Source: Sporosarcina sp. FSL W8-0480 (GTDB lineage Bacteria > Bacillota > Bacilli > Bacillales_A > Planococcaceae). Taken from it: DNA of 64,000 nt. The position numbers were made by a program, and so were the translations under genes. This document shows, one piece after another, positions 1 to 6,771 of the stretch. The stretch is taken from the NCBI RefSeq assembly GCF_037963765.1, contig NZ_CP150166.1, positions 3,107,501 through 3,171,500 on the forward strand. The letters are read 5' to 3'. Each line of letters begins with the position of its first letter. Positions within the stretch are counted from its first letter, which is position 1. Below the pieces are notes generated by a model, which saw nothing but the letters and a program-made list of their open reading frames with translations, did not search any database and was not told the DNA's origin.

Positions 1-210
1 CATGGACTTGGCCTGTCGGAACATGAAGAGCCCTATTTGCGATTTGATAATGATTTGGTTTTACAAGAAGGGATGGTCTACACGATTGAGCCGGGAATTT
101 ATGTGCCCGGCGTAGGTGGATTCAGACATTCCGATACAGTCATCTTAACGGAAAACGGCAGCCGCTCAATCACCGAGTATCCTCGGGATTTCGAAAGTAT
201 GCAGTTTTAA
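1..210 (+). CDS. M24 family metallopeptidase (Xaa-Pro peptidase), C-terminal end only
   Basis: The window opens inside this gene; reading frame 1 gives 69 residues and a TAA stop. The fragment shows the end of a pita-bread-fold M24 peptidase: HGLGLSEHEEP (metal-binding His region), then TIEPGIYVPG with the conserved metal-binding Glu, then GGFRHSDTVILTENG near the C-terminus. Such enzymes are cytoplasmic dinuclear-metal peptidases that cleave Xaa-Pro bonds. The N-terminal part lies outside the window, so the exact subfamily (aminopeptidase P or prolidase) cannot be decided. The next gene starts 24 bases downstream on the same strand and may be co-transcribed. Confidence 0.85.
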   Translation, partial: HGLGLSEHEEPYLRFDNDLVLQEGMVYTIEPGIYVPGVGGFRHSDTVILTENGSRSITEYPRDFESMQF

Positions 211-234
211 CTAATAACAGAGTAGGGGAAACGT

Positions 235-747
235 ATGCTGTCCATAATTCTTACGATAATCGTCATTAACTTGACGTACGTCTCGTTATTCACGTTGCGC
301 GTCCTGTTTACATTCAAAGGACTTCGGGTCATTGCCTCAGTCGTTTCGATGGTTGAAGTGTTTGTCTATTTAATGGGGCTGAAATTGGTGTTAGACAATC
401 TCGATAATCCAATCAATATTGCCGCATACTGTTTCGGTTGGGGGCTTGGTGTATATGTCGGAAGCCGGATTGAGAAAAAGCTTGCGTTAGGGTATACAGT
501 ATTCGAGGTCGTCGTAAATGACACCGACACGGACATCTGCCGCTATTTACGCGAGAAAAACTACGGTGTAACATCATGGTTTGCAGATGGAAAGGATGGC
601 AAGCGGCTTGTGATGAAGGTCCTTGCCAAGCGAAGAGATGAGCAAAAACTTCGGAGCACCATTTTAGAATTGGCACCAAGGGCATTTATCATCTCCTATG
701 AACCGACTACGTTTAATGGTGGGTTTTTGGTGAGGAATTTGCGGTAG
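235..747 (+). CDS. UPF0316 / DUF2179 family membrane protein
   Basis: 170-residue protein with about three hydrophobic segments in the first 80 residues (roughly 3-25, 30-50, 60-77), then a soluble domain of about 80 residues (from GYTVFEVVVND to the end) of the DUF2179 type. This architecture matches the UPF0316 family (B. subtilis YebE-like). The molecular function of the family is unknown; the C-terminal domain is also found in YitT-type membrane proteins. The start is supported by an AGGGGAA ribosome binding site 6 bases upstream of ATG. The stop is followed directly by the 41-bp tandem repeat array. Confidence 0.85.
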   Translation: MLSIILTIIVINLTYVSLFTLRVLFTFKGLRVIASVVSMVEVFVYLMGLKLVLDNLDNPINIAAYCFGWGLGVYVGSRIEKKLALGYTVFEVVVNDTDTDICRYLREKNYGVTSWFADGKDGKRLVMKVLAKRRDEQKLRSTILELAPRAFIISYEPTTFNGGFLVRNLR

Positions 748-749
748 TT

Positions 750-954
750 GAGATCTTGCACGAAAGAATGCGCTCTTCCCGGGGATTAATGAGCTCTTGG
801 GCGAAACAATGCGCTCTTCCCCGGGATTAATGCGCTCTTGGGCGAAAGAATGCGCTCTTCCCCGGGATTAATGCACTCTTGTGCGAAAGAATGCGCTCTT
901 CCCCGGGATTAATGCGCTCTTGGGCGAAAGAATGCGCTCTTCCCCGGGATTAAT
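750..954. repeat. Tandem array, five 41-bp units
   Basis: Five consecutive 41-bp units (750-790, 791-831, 832-872, 873-913, 914-954) differing at only a few positions. Each unit is itself a near-duplicate of two half units that both begin GCGCTCTT: one ends GGGCGAAAGAAT, the other CCCCGGGATTAAT. The family recurs at 2472-2592, 38008-38046 and, degenerate, around 63786-63836. It contains no sensible ORF. The array sits between a gene end and an IS256-family element. Confidence 0.95.
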
Positions 955-1061
955 GAGTCAAGTCCTTAGTCTTGTGTAAATTCCCTTTAATGTTTTCAGG
1001 TTAATATAAGACGTTACAAATATGTTAGGCAATACTGGATATGCCTACGAAACTCTATCTC

Positions 1062-1172
1062 GCAACTTTACTTGGAGAGGCGGACATGATAGCCTTGGCG
1101 GGAAAAGCCAGCCCTAACGGCTGGGTTTCCTGGCTTGGGACTCATGCCCGCAGAGGCTCCAAGTCAAGTTGC
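1062..1172. other. Long imperfect hairpin element, copy A (candidate structured RNA)
   Basis: About 111 bp that folds into one long stem-loop. The outer stem is 1062-1077 (GCAACTTTACTTGGAG) with 1157-1172 (CTCCAAGTCAAGTTGC), 16 positions with one T/C mismatch. Further in, GCGGACAT pairs with ATGCCCGC (1144-1151), and the tip is CCAGCC-CTAA(C)-GGCTGG near 1108-1124. A related copy lies at 9523-9640 behind a different transposase. Position: 19 bases beyond the stop of the IS256-type transposase, inside that element. Strand is not determined because the element is palindromic; relative to its transposase it is in the opposite orientation to copy B. Confidence 0.75.
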
Positions 1173-1190
1173 TTCACGATGCATCAAGTC

Positions 1191-2369
1191 TTACGACTTT
1201 TTAGCTGTAAACAATCGTTTATTCCAGTATTTATTTGATTCGACATAACTGATGAGTACGGCGCCAATCAACCTAAAAGCGGATTGGGTATTCGGGAAGA
1301 TCCGGATAACTCTTTCACGCCTGCGGATCTCTTCATTCAGCCTTTCTACACCATTAGTGCTTCGTATCGACTTGCGATGGGCGATAGGAAAATTCATGTA
1401 TTGGATTGAGTCTTCAAATCCCTCGTCAAGTATTTTTAATGCTTTTTGGTACTTGGGATTCTCTTCGTACTTTTCAAAGAACAGCTCTTTCAGACTTCGC
1501 ACGGTGTCCATATCTTCTGCGGCAAATATGCTTTTTAGTAGACTGATTGCTTCCTGGTTGTCCTTTTTAGGGAAAGCTTCTACGATGTTGCGTTTGAAGT
1601 GGACATTGCATCGCTGCCAAGAGGTTCCTAAAAAATCCTCTTGAATGGCTTTTTTAAGACCTTCATGGGCATCGGAAACAACCAGTTTTGGTGATTGTAG
1701 ACCTCTTGAAATAAGATGTTGGAAAAAGGAGGACCAACTCTTATAACTTTCGTTATGATCTACTTTCAACCCTAAGATTTCCCGACGACCTTCCTTGTCC
1801 ACTCCCAAAGCGATGTAGACGGCTTTAGAGACTACACGGTTGTGCTCCCTAACTTTAATGTACATTGCGTCCACAAATAAGTAAGGATAAAAGTTTGTAT
1901 TCAAAGGACGATTTGCCCATTCATTGACAATGGGATCCAGTTTCGCTGTAAGGGAGGAAACGAATGATTTTGACACACTCTTACCGCAAAGCTGTTCAAC
2001 AATCTTGGTGACTTTTCGTGTTGACACCCCATTCACAACCATTTCAAGCATGGATAGAACAAGGGCTTGGTCACATCGCGCATATCTTTCAAAGACTGAG
2101 GGAGCGAAATCACCTTGGCGAGTACGGGGAACCTTCAAAGTAATCTTTCCGATACTCATGGTAAAATCACGCTCATAATATCCGTTTCGATAATCTACAC
2201 GGTCGGCAGAACGCTCGTAGGACGCAGCGTTCAAGTACTCATCCCGTTCCATTTCCATGTATTCGTTCAGGACTAAAACGATTGTGGATTTGACGACAGC
2301 ATCAATGTTTGAATTCATCACAGAGTCTTTTAAAACATCCATATCTAGGTTAAAATTAAGTTGGGCCAT
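1191..2369 (-). CDS. IS256-family (mutator type) DDE transposase
   Basis: 392-residue transposase from the ATG at 2369, chosen because TTTGGAGGA lies 9 bases upstream; an upstream in-frame TTG overlaps that site. The catalytic triad of the family can be seen: Asp in LFVDAMYIKVRE, Asp in LVVSDAHEGLKKA, and Glu in NGVERLNEEIRRRERVIRIF near the C-terminus. Length is typical of IS256-type enzymes (about 390-400). It cuts and pastes its own element through a circular intermediate, as known for the family. The frame is intact, so the copy may be active. Confidence 0.95.
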   Translation of the reverse strand: MAQLNFNLDMDVLKDSVMNSNIDAVVKSTIVLVLNEYMEMERDEYLNAASYERSADRVDYRNGYYERDFTMSIGKITLKVPRTRQGDFAPSVFERYARCDQALVLSMLEMVVNGVSTRKVTKIVEQLCGKSVSKSFVSSLTAKLDPIVNEWANRPLNTNFYPYLFVDAMYIKVREHNRVVSKAVYIALGVDKEGRREILGLKVDHNESYKSWSSFFQHLISRGLQSPKLVVSDAHEGLKKAIQEDFLGTSWQRCNVHFKRNIVEAFPKKDNQEAISLLKSIFAAEDMDTVRSLKELFFEKYEENPKYQKALKILDEGFEDSIQYMNFPIAHRKSIRSTNGVERLNEEIRRRERVIRIFPNTQSAFRLIGAVLISYVESNKYWNKRLFTAKKS

Positions 2370-2471
2370 TTTCCATTCCTCCAAATGTTTATCGTGGTTG
2401 AAAACATTTTATCACAAGGGATGGAAAAGGCCTTTTCCTATTTACACAATTATATGGACTTAATCGATTAA

Positions 2472-2592
2472 TGCGCTCTTGGGCAAAAGAATGCGCTTTT
2501 CCCGGGATTAATGCGCTCTTGGGCAAAAGAATGCGCTTTTCCCGGGGATTAATGAGCTCTTGGGCAAAAGAATGCGCTTTTCCCGGGATTAA
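2472..2592. repeat. Tandem array, three 40/41-bp units
   Basis: Three units (2472-2511, 2512-2552, 2553-2592) of the same family as the array at 750-954, but of a slightly different subtype: GGGCAAAAGAAT instead of GGGCGAAAGAAT and GCGCTTTTCCCGGG instead of GCGCTCTTCCCCGGG. Units within each array resemble each other more than units of the other array, which points to local homogenisation. An open reading frame on the minus strand across it is a by-product of the repeat. Confidence 0.92.
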
Positions 2593-2650
2593 TGCTGCTC
2601 TTGCCGGCACCTAAAAAGCCCCGCTTCCCTGCAGAGCCCCGTAGTGTACG

Positions 2651-2695
2651 GCACCGGGTTATAAAACAATTCTGAATTCAATGAGAACCTGGTAC
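2651..2695. repeat. REP palindrome
   Basis: Copy of the window's REP family (outer arms ACCAGGTTC and GAACCTGGT, inner core AACAATTCTGAATTCAATG). Its left outer arm is diverged (ACCGGGTTA). The minus-strand TGA stop codon of the gene at 2678-3028 lies inside it. Confidence 0.8.
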
Positions 2696-3028
2696 TCGCT
2701 CCCCCCGCTCCCCTAAGTACACCAAAATACTATTTACTACCGTTAGTATTCCAAAAACAATTGCCAACAACTGCTTTCCAACATCGTATAAAGCTAAAGC
2801 CGCTATACCAAAAATGATCAGTTCAAGTATTACTCGTCTAAAACCTTTGAATTGCATAGGAGCCTTAGGCGAGACAAAGAGACCCCAAACAATTGCCATT
2901 AACAGAGGTGAGCCAATGCCTAATACAGACTTCATTAGAAAACCACTACCACTTTGAAAGCCCCAGTATGACACTGCAATTAGGCCACACATTTCTAAAA
3001 TAAATCGAAGTGTTAGGTTTACTATCAT
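2678..3028 (-). CDS. YrdB-like (DUF2568) small membrane protein
   Basis: 116 residues, four hydrophobic segments (about 4-24, 30-48, 66-84, 86-106), matching the small integral membrane family DUF2568 typified by B. subtilis YrdB. Function unknown. The start ATG has GGGAGA 6 bases upstream. The last residues (VPGSH) and the stop codon are read from the REP palindrome at 2651-2695, so the natural C-terminus has probably been replaced by a short REP-encoded tail. Confidence 0.75.
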   Translation of the reverse strand: MIVNLTLRFILEMCGLIAVSYWGFQSGSGFLMKSVLGIGSPLLMAIVWGLFVSPKAPMQFKGFRRVILELIIFGIAALALYDVGKQLLAIVFGILTVVNSILVYLGERGERVPGSH

Positions 3029-3089
3029 TCCCGTTCTCCCTTACTTTTCATAGTTGCTTTTCTACGTACTCTTCAAGGAATTGGTTTCA

Positions 3090-3112
3090 TACCAGGATGA
3101 GAACCTGGTACC
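3090..3112. repeat. Short REP palindrome (internally deleted)
   Basis: TACCAGGATGAGAACCTGGTACC: the two outer arms of the REP family brought together without the usual inner core. It lies in the gap between the genes at 2678-3028 and 3178-3444. Confidence 0.65.
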
Positions 3113-3120
3113 CGCTCCAT

Positions 3121-3164
3121 AAAAAAAGTACCATGTTTCAGAACAATTCTGAAACATGGTACTC
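3121..3164 (-). terminator. Intrinsic terminator
   Basis: On the minus strand, GTACCATGTTTCAGAA pairs perfectly with TTCTGAAACATGGTAC around a 3-base loop and is followed by seven T. It lies 14 bases after the stop of the 3178-3444 gene. The stem resembles a REP palindrome in which the outer arm has been changed and perfected. Confidence 0.85.
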
Positions 3165-3177
3165 GAAATTTCTACAT

Positions 3178-3444
3178 TTACTGTTCAGGCTGTAATAGGA
3201 ATACAGCTTCATCTAACTGAGCAATCTTATGCTTCAGATATTTAATGTCGCTTTGTGCAAGTGTAATAAAGCGTTTATCAGCTGATTCAAAAAGAGTAGC
3301 TGTTTCATCAAAGCCACGGGTTACCCGTCCTTCTATAACATCCAACTTTCTATTTACTTCTAAAAATTGCTTTTTCACTTCTTTAAAGCCCTTTTCCATG
3401 TTACTGTTCATCATTGTTAAAAAATCCATCAGTTCTTTATCCAT
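3178..3444 (-). CDS. Small coiled-coil protein of unknown function
   Basis: 88 residues from the ATG at 3444, which has GAGGTG 7 bases upstream; the longer frame would start on a GTG inside that ribosome binding site. The sequence is strongly charged and helical, with heptad-like spacing (MNSNMEKGFKEVKKQFLEVNRKLDVIEGRV and onward), so a coiled coil is likely. I do not recognise a family. It has its own terminator. A 58-bp remnant of a second copy of its C-terminal end is present at 33985-34042. Confidence 0.6.
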   Translation of the reverse strand: MDKELMDFLTMMNSNMEKGFKEVKKQFLEVNRKLDVIEGRVTRGFDETATLFESADKRFITLAQSDIKYLKHKIAQLDEAVFLLQPEQ

Positions 3445-3530
3445 CCGAATCACCTCTATTATAGCAAGTATAAATGTTTTTTTAATGAAAAGAAAGAAGC
3501 ACCGTATTTAAGCAGATATTTTTCAAAGTA

Positions 3531-3570
3531 ACAGTTCTGAAACGATTTTGAATTCAATGTGAACCTAACA
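3531..3570. repeat. REP palindrome, degenerate, at the 3' end of the RAYT gene
   Basis: AAACGATTTTGAATTCAATG followed by TGAACCTAAC: core and right arm of the REP family, diverged. It supplies the TGA stop codon of the RAYT gene that ends at 3554. Confidence 0.65.
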
Positions 3571-4150
3571 GCACTGAATCTTCCTTTCCTTCCTCCCCCC
3601 TCTCCCGACAATACCTCGCATATCCCCTCCCCGTCTTCTCCCACCCCACCGGCAATAAGGAAGGCAATAACTTCAAATTCAAAAACACATGGGGGCTTTT
3701 ATGTTCATAAAAATAATATTGGTAGGATGAATAGCGATACTGATCCATCGAATCGACCATCGGCTCTTTTGTTTCAATCGGGTTCCTATGTATATATGAT
3801 CCAACATTCAATAGACCGATTGGGTCGACAATCTCTTTTGAGTAATACCTGTTTTGATAAATTTGACCGACATAGTTGTATTTTTTGCGGTAATAATCAC
3901 TGTACCGACGATTGAGTCGCATCATGACTTTCCCAAGCGGAACAAGGCGTGAACGAATCAGCAGATGGACATGGTTGGACATGATGCAATACGCATACAA
4001 TTCGAATGGGCATTTGCTATTTACATAGTTCAGGTTCCTAAAATATTCATACATATCTCGTTCAGTATTGAATATGTTCTGTCGATTGTTGCCCCGGACA
4101 ATGATGTGGTAAAAGCCGTTCGGATGCCACCCCCTCTTCCTATTAGCCAT
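3554..4150 (-). CDS. REP-associated tyrosine transposase (RAYT, Y1/HUH type)
   Basis: 198 residues from the ATG at 4150 (AGGTGG 8 bases upstream; the frame extends 9 codons further without a better site). The N-terminus has the RAYT signature NGFYHIIVRGNNRQNIF; the HUH motif is SNHVHLLI near residue 60; the Tyr-rich stretch RRYSDYYRKKY before the NRY motif should hold the nucleophile; RNPIETKE follows. RAYTs are single-copy relatives of IS200 TnpA that nick REP hairpins and are thought to spread them. The final residues (LLGSH) and the stop lie in a REP copy, so the gene is directly linked to its likely substrate. A decayed second copy is at 17701-17842. Confidence 0.88.
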   Translation of the reverse strand: MANRKRGWHPNGFYHIIVRGNNRQNIFNTERDMYEYFRNLNYVNSKCPFELYAYCIMSNHVHLLIRSRLVPLGKVMMRLNRRYSDYYRKKYNYVGQIYQNRYYSKEIVDPIGLLNVGSYIHRNPIETKEPMVDSMDQYRYSSYQYYFYEHKSPHVFLNLKLLPSLLPVGWEKTGRGYARYCRERGEEGKEDSVLLGSH

Positions 4151-4170
4151 CGGCAACCACCTCGAACTTA

Positions 4171-4362
4171 TTACCATGAATCGCTGATGCTATCCGTAGG
4201 TAATCTATCGATCGCTACTGAAATGGAAGCCTCGCTGTTGGATTGGATGAATCGTTCCTGCTCATCTGAAAGCATGGCCTCTTTCTCATCCCGCACATTC
4301 GCTTCCACCATCACTTTATGCCCTTTCATCCCCTCCAGCCCAACGCTCAATACATACCCCAC
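4171..4362 (-). pseudogene. Truncated fragment resembling the N-terminus of a YifB/ComM-type Mg-chelatase-like ATPase
   Basis: 63-codon frame beginning with GTG (GTGAGG 6 bases upstream). The first 28 residues, MGYVLSVGLEGMKGHKVMVE and on, resemble the start of YifB/ComM-like AAA ATPases. The rest departs from that family and a stop follows, so most of a protein of about 500 residues is missing. It ends just before the RAYT gene start, which suggests loss by rearrangement next to the RAYT. The assignment rests on a short match only. Confidence 0.35.
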
Positions 4363-4378
4363 AACCTCACCCCTATTT

Positions 4379-4807
4379 ATTTTCCTTCACCATACAGCAA
4401 ACTGATTTTTATGTAAATTTTCTAAAAAGGGGAATAATGAGGATTTGAGGGGTTTTTTGGGGGTAAATATTTATAACCTCAGTTTAAAAAACAACGACAA
4501 ACCTAACAGACTTGCGGTTCATTGATTAAATGGGGGTTATGCAAAATTTCTTTTTTGGGTAGAAGGTTTTTTGTATTTTTCCATATTAATTCTGAACCTA
4601 CCATCAAAAAAAAGATTCCATAGGCGTAATTCGCCTCGGAATCTTTTTCATATTAAAATCGGTAAAAGGTACCGACTATGGACCAATTCGGAACCCAGTG
4701 GGAACCTTGTATTCTAAAAACATAAGACAACCATTCGCTTGAATAGAATGATAGGAAAGCGATAGCCAAACCCACAATATAGTACTTTTGATCTCTTTTT
4801 GATTATC
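4379..4807. other. Intergenic region with one hairpin repeat
   Basis: No convincing gene. Holds the terminator-like repeat at 4598-4650 and a degenerate REP-like stretch near 4680-4710. The rest is AT-rich sequence in which I see nothing. Confidence 0.5.
4598..4650. terminator. Bidirectional terminator-like repeat, copy 1
   Basis: A-run, then GATTCC-ATAGGCG-TAAT-TCGCCTC-GGAATC, then TTTTT: the hairpin has a T-run on either strand. A second copy with several base changes is at 33865-33915. On the minus strand it could end transcripts from the 5168-5967 module. Confidence 0.65.
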
Positions 4808-5052
4808 TTAAAGGTGAAGGGGGAGTAATTCAAGCTCTGTCGCTCTATGTTTGGAAAGATAGCTTAGAGAGGATATGATAAAAATGGATCTATTGATTTT
4901 CATTGTTGGTGCTTCTTGTGAGTTTATACCACATACGTATATACAGTTTTCTATTGTGTTTAAGGTATTGTGGCAGAAGGTTCTATGTTCCGTTAGTTTT
5001 AGAGAACAAATGGTCCTGCCTAACATAAATTTGTCGCTTAAATAAAAAACGG

Positions 5053-5097
5053 AACCAGGTTCTAAAACGATTCCGAATTCAATGAGAACCTGGTATC
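5053..5097. repeat. REP palindrome
   Basis: Near-consensus copy: GGAACCAGGTTCT, core AAACGATTCCGAATTCAATG, then AGAACCTGGTATCC. Located downstream of the DUF3990 module. A 114-codon minus-strand frame across it is not believable as a gene. Confidence 0.85.
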
Positions 5098-5167
5098 CTA
5101 ACACCCGAGAAACCGGTATCAAAAAAGGAAAGGAGATATAACCACTTTTCACATGGCCTCTCCTTTC

Positions 5168-5419
5168 CTATTGATAAAAATGTTTTTCCAACGCTTCATA
5201 ATCATTTTGATCAGTTAATATGCTGAGTGCCCAATTATAGGGGGATTCATGAAAACCTATTTTATCTTTAATTAAAGAATCCTCCACGTGAGAGTCAATA
5301 ATTATTCGCATCGCTTCCTCTTTGCTTTTACCAAACTCATTTATCAATTCCGTAGTGATATGCTGAACCATTAAATCAACTTCATAGCGAAGTCTGCTTG
5401 TATTATTTGTATTTAACAT
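5168..5419 (-). CDS. Small helical protein, DUF3791-like partner of the ART-like gene
   Basis: 83 residues, predicted mostly helical (VDLMVQHITTELINEFG, SKEEAMRIIIDSHVEDSL). Start ATG has AGGTGG 4 bases upstream. It overlaps the upstream gene by 7 bases, so translation is probably coupled. Size, helical nature and position next to a DUF3990 protein fit the DUF3791-type partner often found in such pairs, where it may act as antitoxin or specificity partner. Family membership is inferred from context more than from sequence. Confidence 0.6.
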   Translation of the reverse strand: MLNTNNTSRLRYEVDLMVQHITTELINEFGKSKEEAMRIIIDSHVEDSLIKDKIGFHESPYNWALSILTDQNDYEALEKHFYQ

Positions 5420-5967
5420 TTTACCACCTCCAATAGTTCCAAATGCTGTGCAGCTTCATCCGTTAATACCGCTAACTGATTCTTATTATGATATGCTTTT
5501 ATATCCTTAAAATTCGTTGACAATAAACCACCGTCAGCAACAGGGCCATAAATCCAATCTTTAGATTTTAAGGGATCTTGATTCCCTTGGCGCATATTCC
5601 ATACAAATTCTCTCCACACCGAATCTTCAGCCCCGAATACCTTATAGTTTAACTCTTCCCATTCGGCAGCATCCTTAATCCTAAACTTGAGAACAGTGGG
5701 TTGAAAATCCTTTTTCATACCGAGAAAATCACCGATTGTTATACTGGATAATTCCAGAATTGATTTAATAGGAATCGGTTTTTCTGTACGCCGTTTTGCC
5801 CAATTCTCGGCTTGTTCAAAATTACTTGTCAAGTAAAAACCTGGTCCAAAATCAACTCCGCCTTTTTTCCTTGGAAATATCTTCACCCCATGTTTAAGAA
5901 CGCTATCGGAATATAAATCTATCGTCCCATGATATAAGGGTAGATTAGGATCATAATTAATCAACAA
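5413..5967 (-). CDS. DUF3990 family protein, ADP-ribosyltransferase-like fold, candidate toxin
   Basis: 184 residues. The pattern LYHGT near the N-terminus, then GVDFGPGFYLTSNFEQAENWA, and IYGPVADGG further on, is typical of DUF3990, whose His-Gly-Thr and Tyr-X-X-Thr/Ser motifs match the NAD-binding core of ADP-ribosyltransferases. The start is a TTG with GGAG about 9 bases upstream. It is the first gene of a two-gene unit with 5168-5419. A toxin-antitoxin or anti-phage role is plausible; the target is unknown. Enzyme activity is inferred from motifs only. Confidence 0.7.
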   Translation of the reverse strand: MLINYDPNLPLYHGTIDLYSDSVLKHGVKIFPRKKGGVDFGPGFYLTSNFEQAENWAKRRTEKPIPIKSILELSSITIGDFLGMKKDFQPTVLKFRIKDAAEWEELNYKVFGAEDSVWREFVWNMRQGNQDPLKSKDWIYGPVADGGLLSTNFKDIKAYHNKNQLAVLTDEAAQHLELLEVVKC

Positions 5968-6078
5968 TCATATTGACTCCATTCCAGTTTTCTAAATTAT
6001 ATCATGAGTTTCTGAATATTTCATTTCCCTACTCCATTTTCGCAACTATTTAACCGGACGACCACCAAGCTAAAATCG

Positions 6079-6118
6079 GTACCAAGCACTGGAAAATTCC
6101 AAGTTCAATTAGAACCTG
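6079..6118. repeat. REP palindrome, degenerate
   Basis: GGTACCAAGCACTGGAAAATTCCAAG with TTCAATTAGAACCTGAAAT: recognisable REP arms with several changes, about 110 bases upstream of the 6220-6771 gene start. Confidence 0.55.
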
Positions 6119-6219
6119 AAATACTTATTTTGAAAGCAACTTTAGATTTGCTTGTTAAAACTATGATTAGTGAATCAAGGACTTTGTGATAAGATGAAGA
6201 TAAAAACGGAGTGATTTGG

Positions 6220-6771
6220 ATGGGATGTACAATTTGTGGAATCTCCCCTGTGCGCGTACAGTTCGACGGAAAGCCGCTTTGTATGGATTGCTATAATGCT
6301 TGGATGGCGGAGGAGTTCGGGGTAGACCTTCCCAAGCTGCCCAAGACATTTTCCGTGGACGATGAAAATGGTGTTCAACGTATTTTCGAAGTCGAACGCC
6401 AGATCACGGGTACAGCAATTTTGCTGACTGCCCGCGAAAGATGGGAGCACGGCTATGAATTTGCAGTGGATGGGGAGTTAATTGCCGATCAACATGCACT
6501 GTTCGACCAACTTAAAGAAAAGACCGAACGGGGGCTGTCAAAGACTTATCTCGAAAAAGGAGAGTTTCCTGGTGGTGGGCCGTATATCAGCGTTAAAGGC
6601 TATCACTTGAAAGGCTTGCTGTCCTATAATGAAAACGAGAGCGAAGCACCACTCGTCATCATAGACGGCAAACCATATACATGGGAAGAAGTCGGCCATC
6701 TTTTGCGGGCATTTGAAGGCTTTCAGGTGAAGATTGAAATGAAGGATTTGGCGGATGAGTGGGATGAGTAA
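6220..6771 (+). CDS. Zinc-ribbon protein of unknown function
   Basis: 183 residues from the ATG at 6220 (CGGAGTG 6 bases upstream; the GTG in that site is a less likely start). The N-terminus CTICG-12-residue spacer-LCMDCYNAW forms a CxxC...CxxC zinc site; the remainder is an acidic mixed alpha/beta domain ending in KIEMKDLADEWDE. I do not recognise a defined function; similar proteins occur as hypothetical genes in Bacillales. A fragment of a second copy (last 27 codons, about 85 percent alike) lies at 38052-38138. Confidence 0.75.
   Translation: MGCTICGISPVRVQFDGKPLCMDCYNAWMAEEFGVDLPKLPKTFSVDDENGVQRIFEVERQITGTAILLTARERWEHGYEFAVDGELIADQHALFDQLKEKTERGLSKTYLEKGEFPGGGPYISVKGYHLKGLLSYNENESEAPLVIIDGKPYTWEEVGHLLRAFEGFQVKIEMKDLADEWDE

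Larger units (their letters stand above)
960..2461 (-). mobile_element. IS256-family insertion sequence
   Basis: The element is bounded by inverted repeats of about 22 bp: AAGTCCTTAGTCTTGTGTAAAT at the left (960-981) is matched on the other strand by AAGTCCATATAATTGTGTAAAT at the right (2440-2461). These resemble the classical IS256 ends (AAGTCCGTATAATTGTGTAAA). It contains one transposase gene on the minus strand. The 230 bp between the transposase stop and the left end is longer than usual and holds the hairpin element at 1062-1172. The element lies between two blocks of the 41-bp repeat family. I could not identify a clean target duplication. Confidence 0.9.

Noticed and set aside
750-954. 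Possible CRISPR array
   Set aside because: Units are contiguous 41-bp repeats without unique spacers, and no cas genes are present.
2389-2610. 73-codon minus-strand frame with internal repeats
   Set aside because: It is the translation of the 41-bp repeat array plus IS end; no ribosome binding site and no family signature.
3554-4405. Long plus-strand frames opposite the RAYT gene
   Set aside because: Shadows of the RAYT gene and of the fragment at 4171-4362.
4808-5152. 114-codon minus-strand frame
   Set aside because: Runs through a REP palindrome, has poor codon pattern and matches nothing I know.
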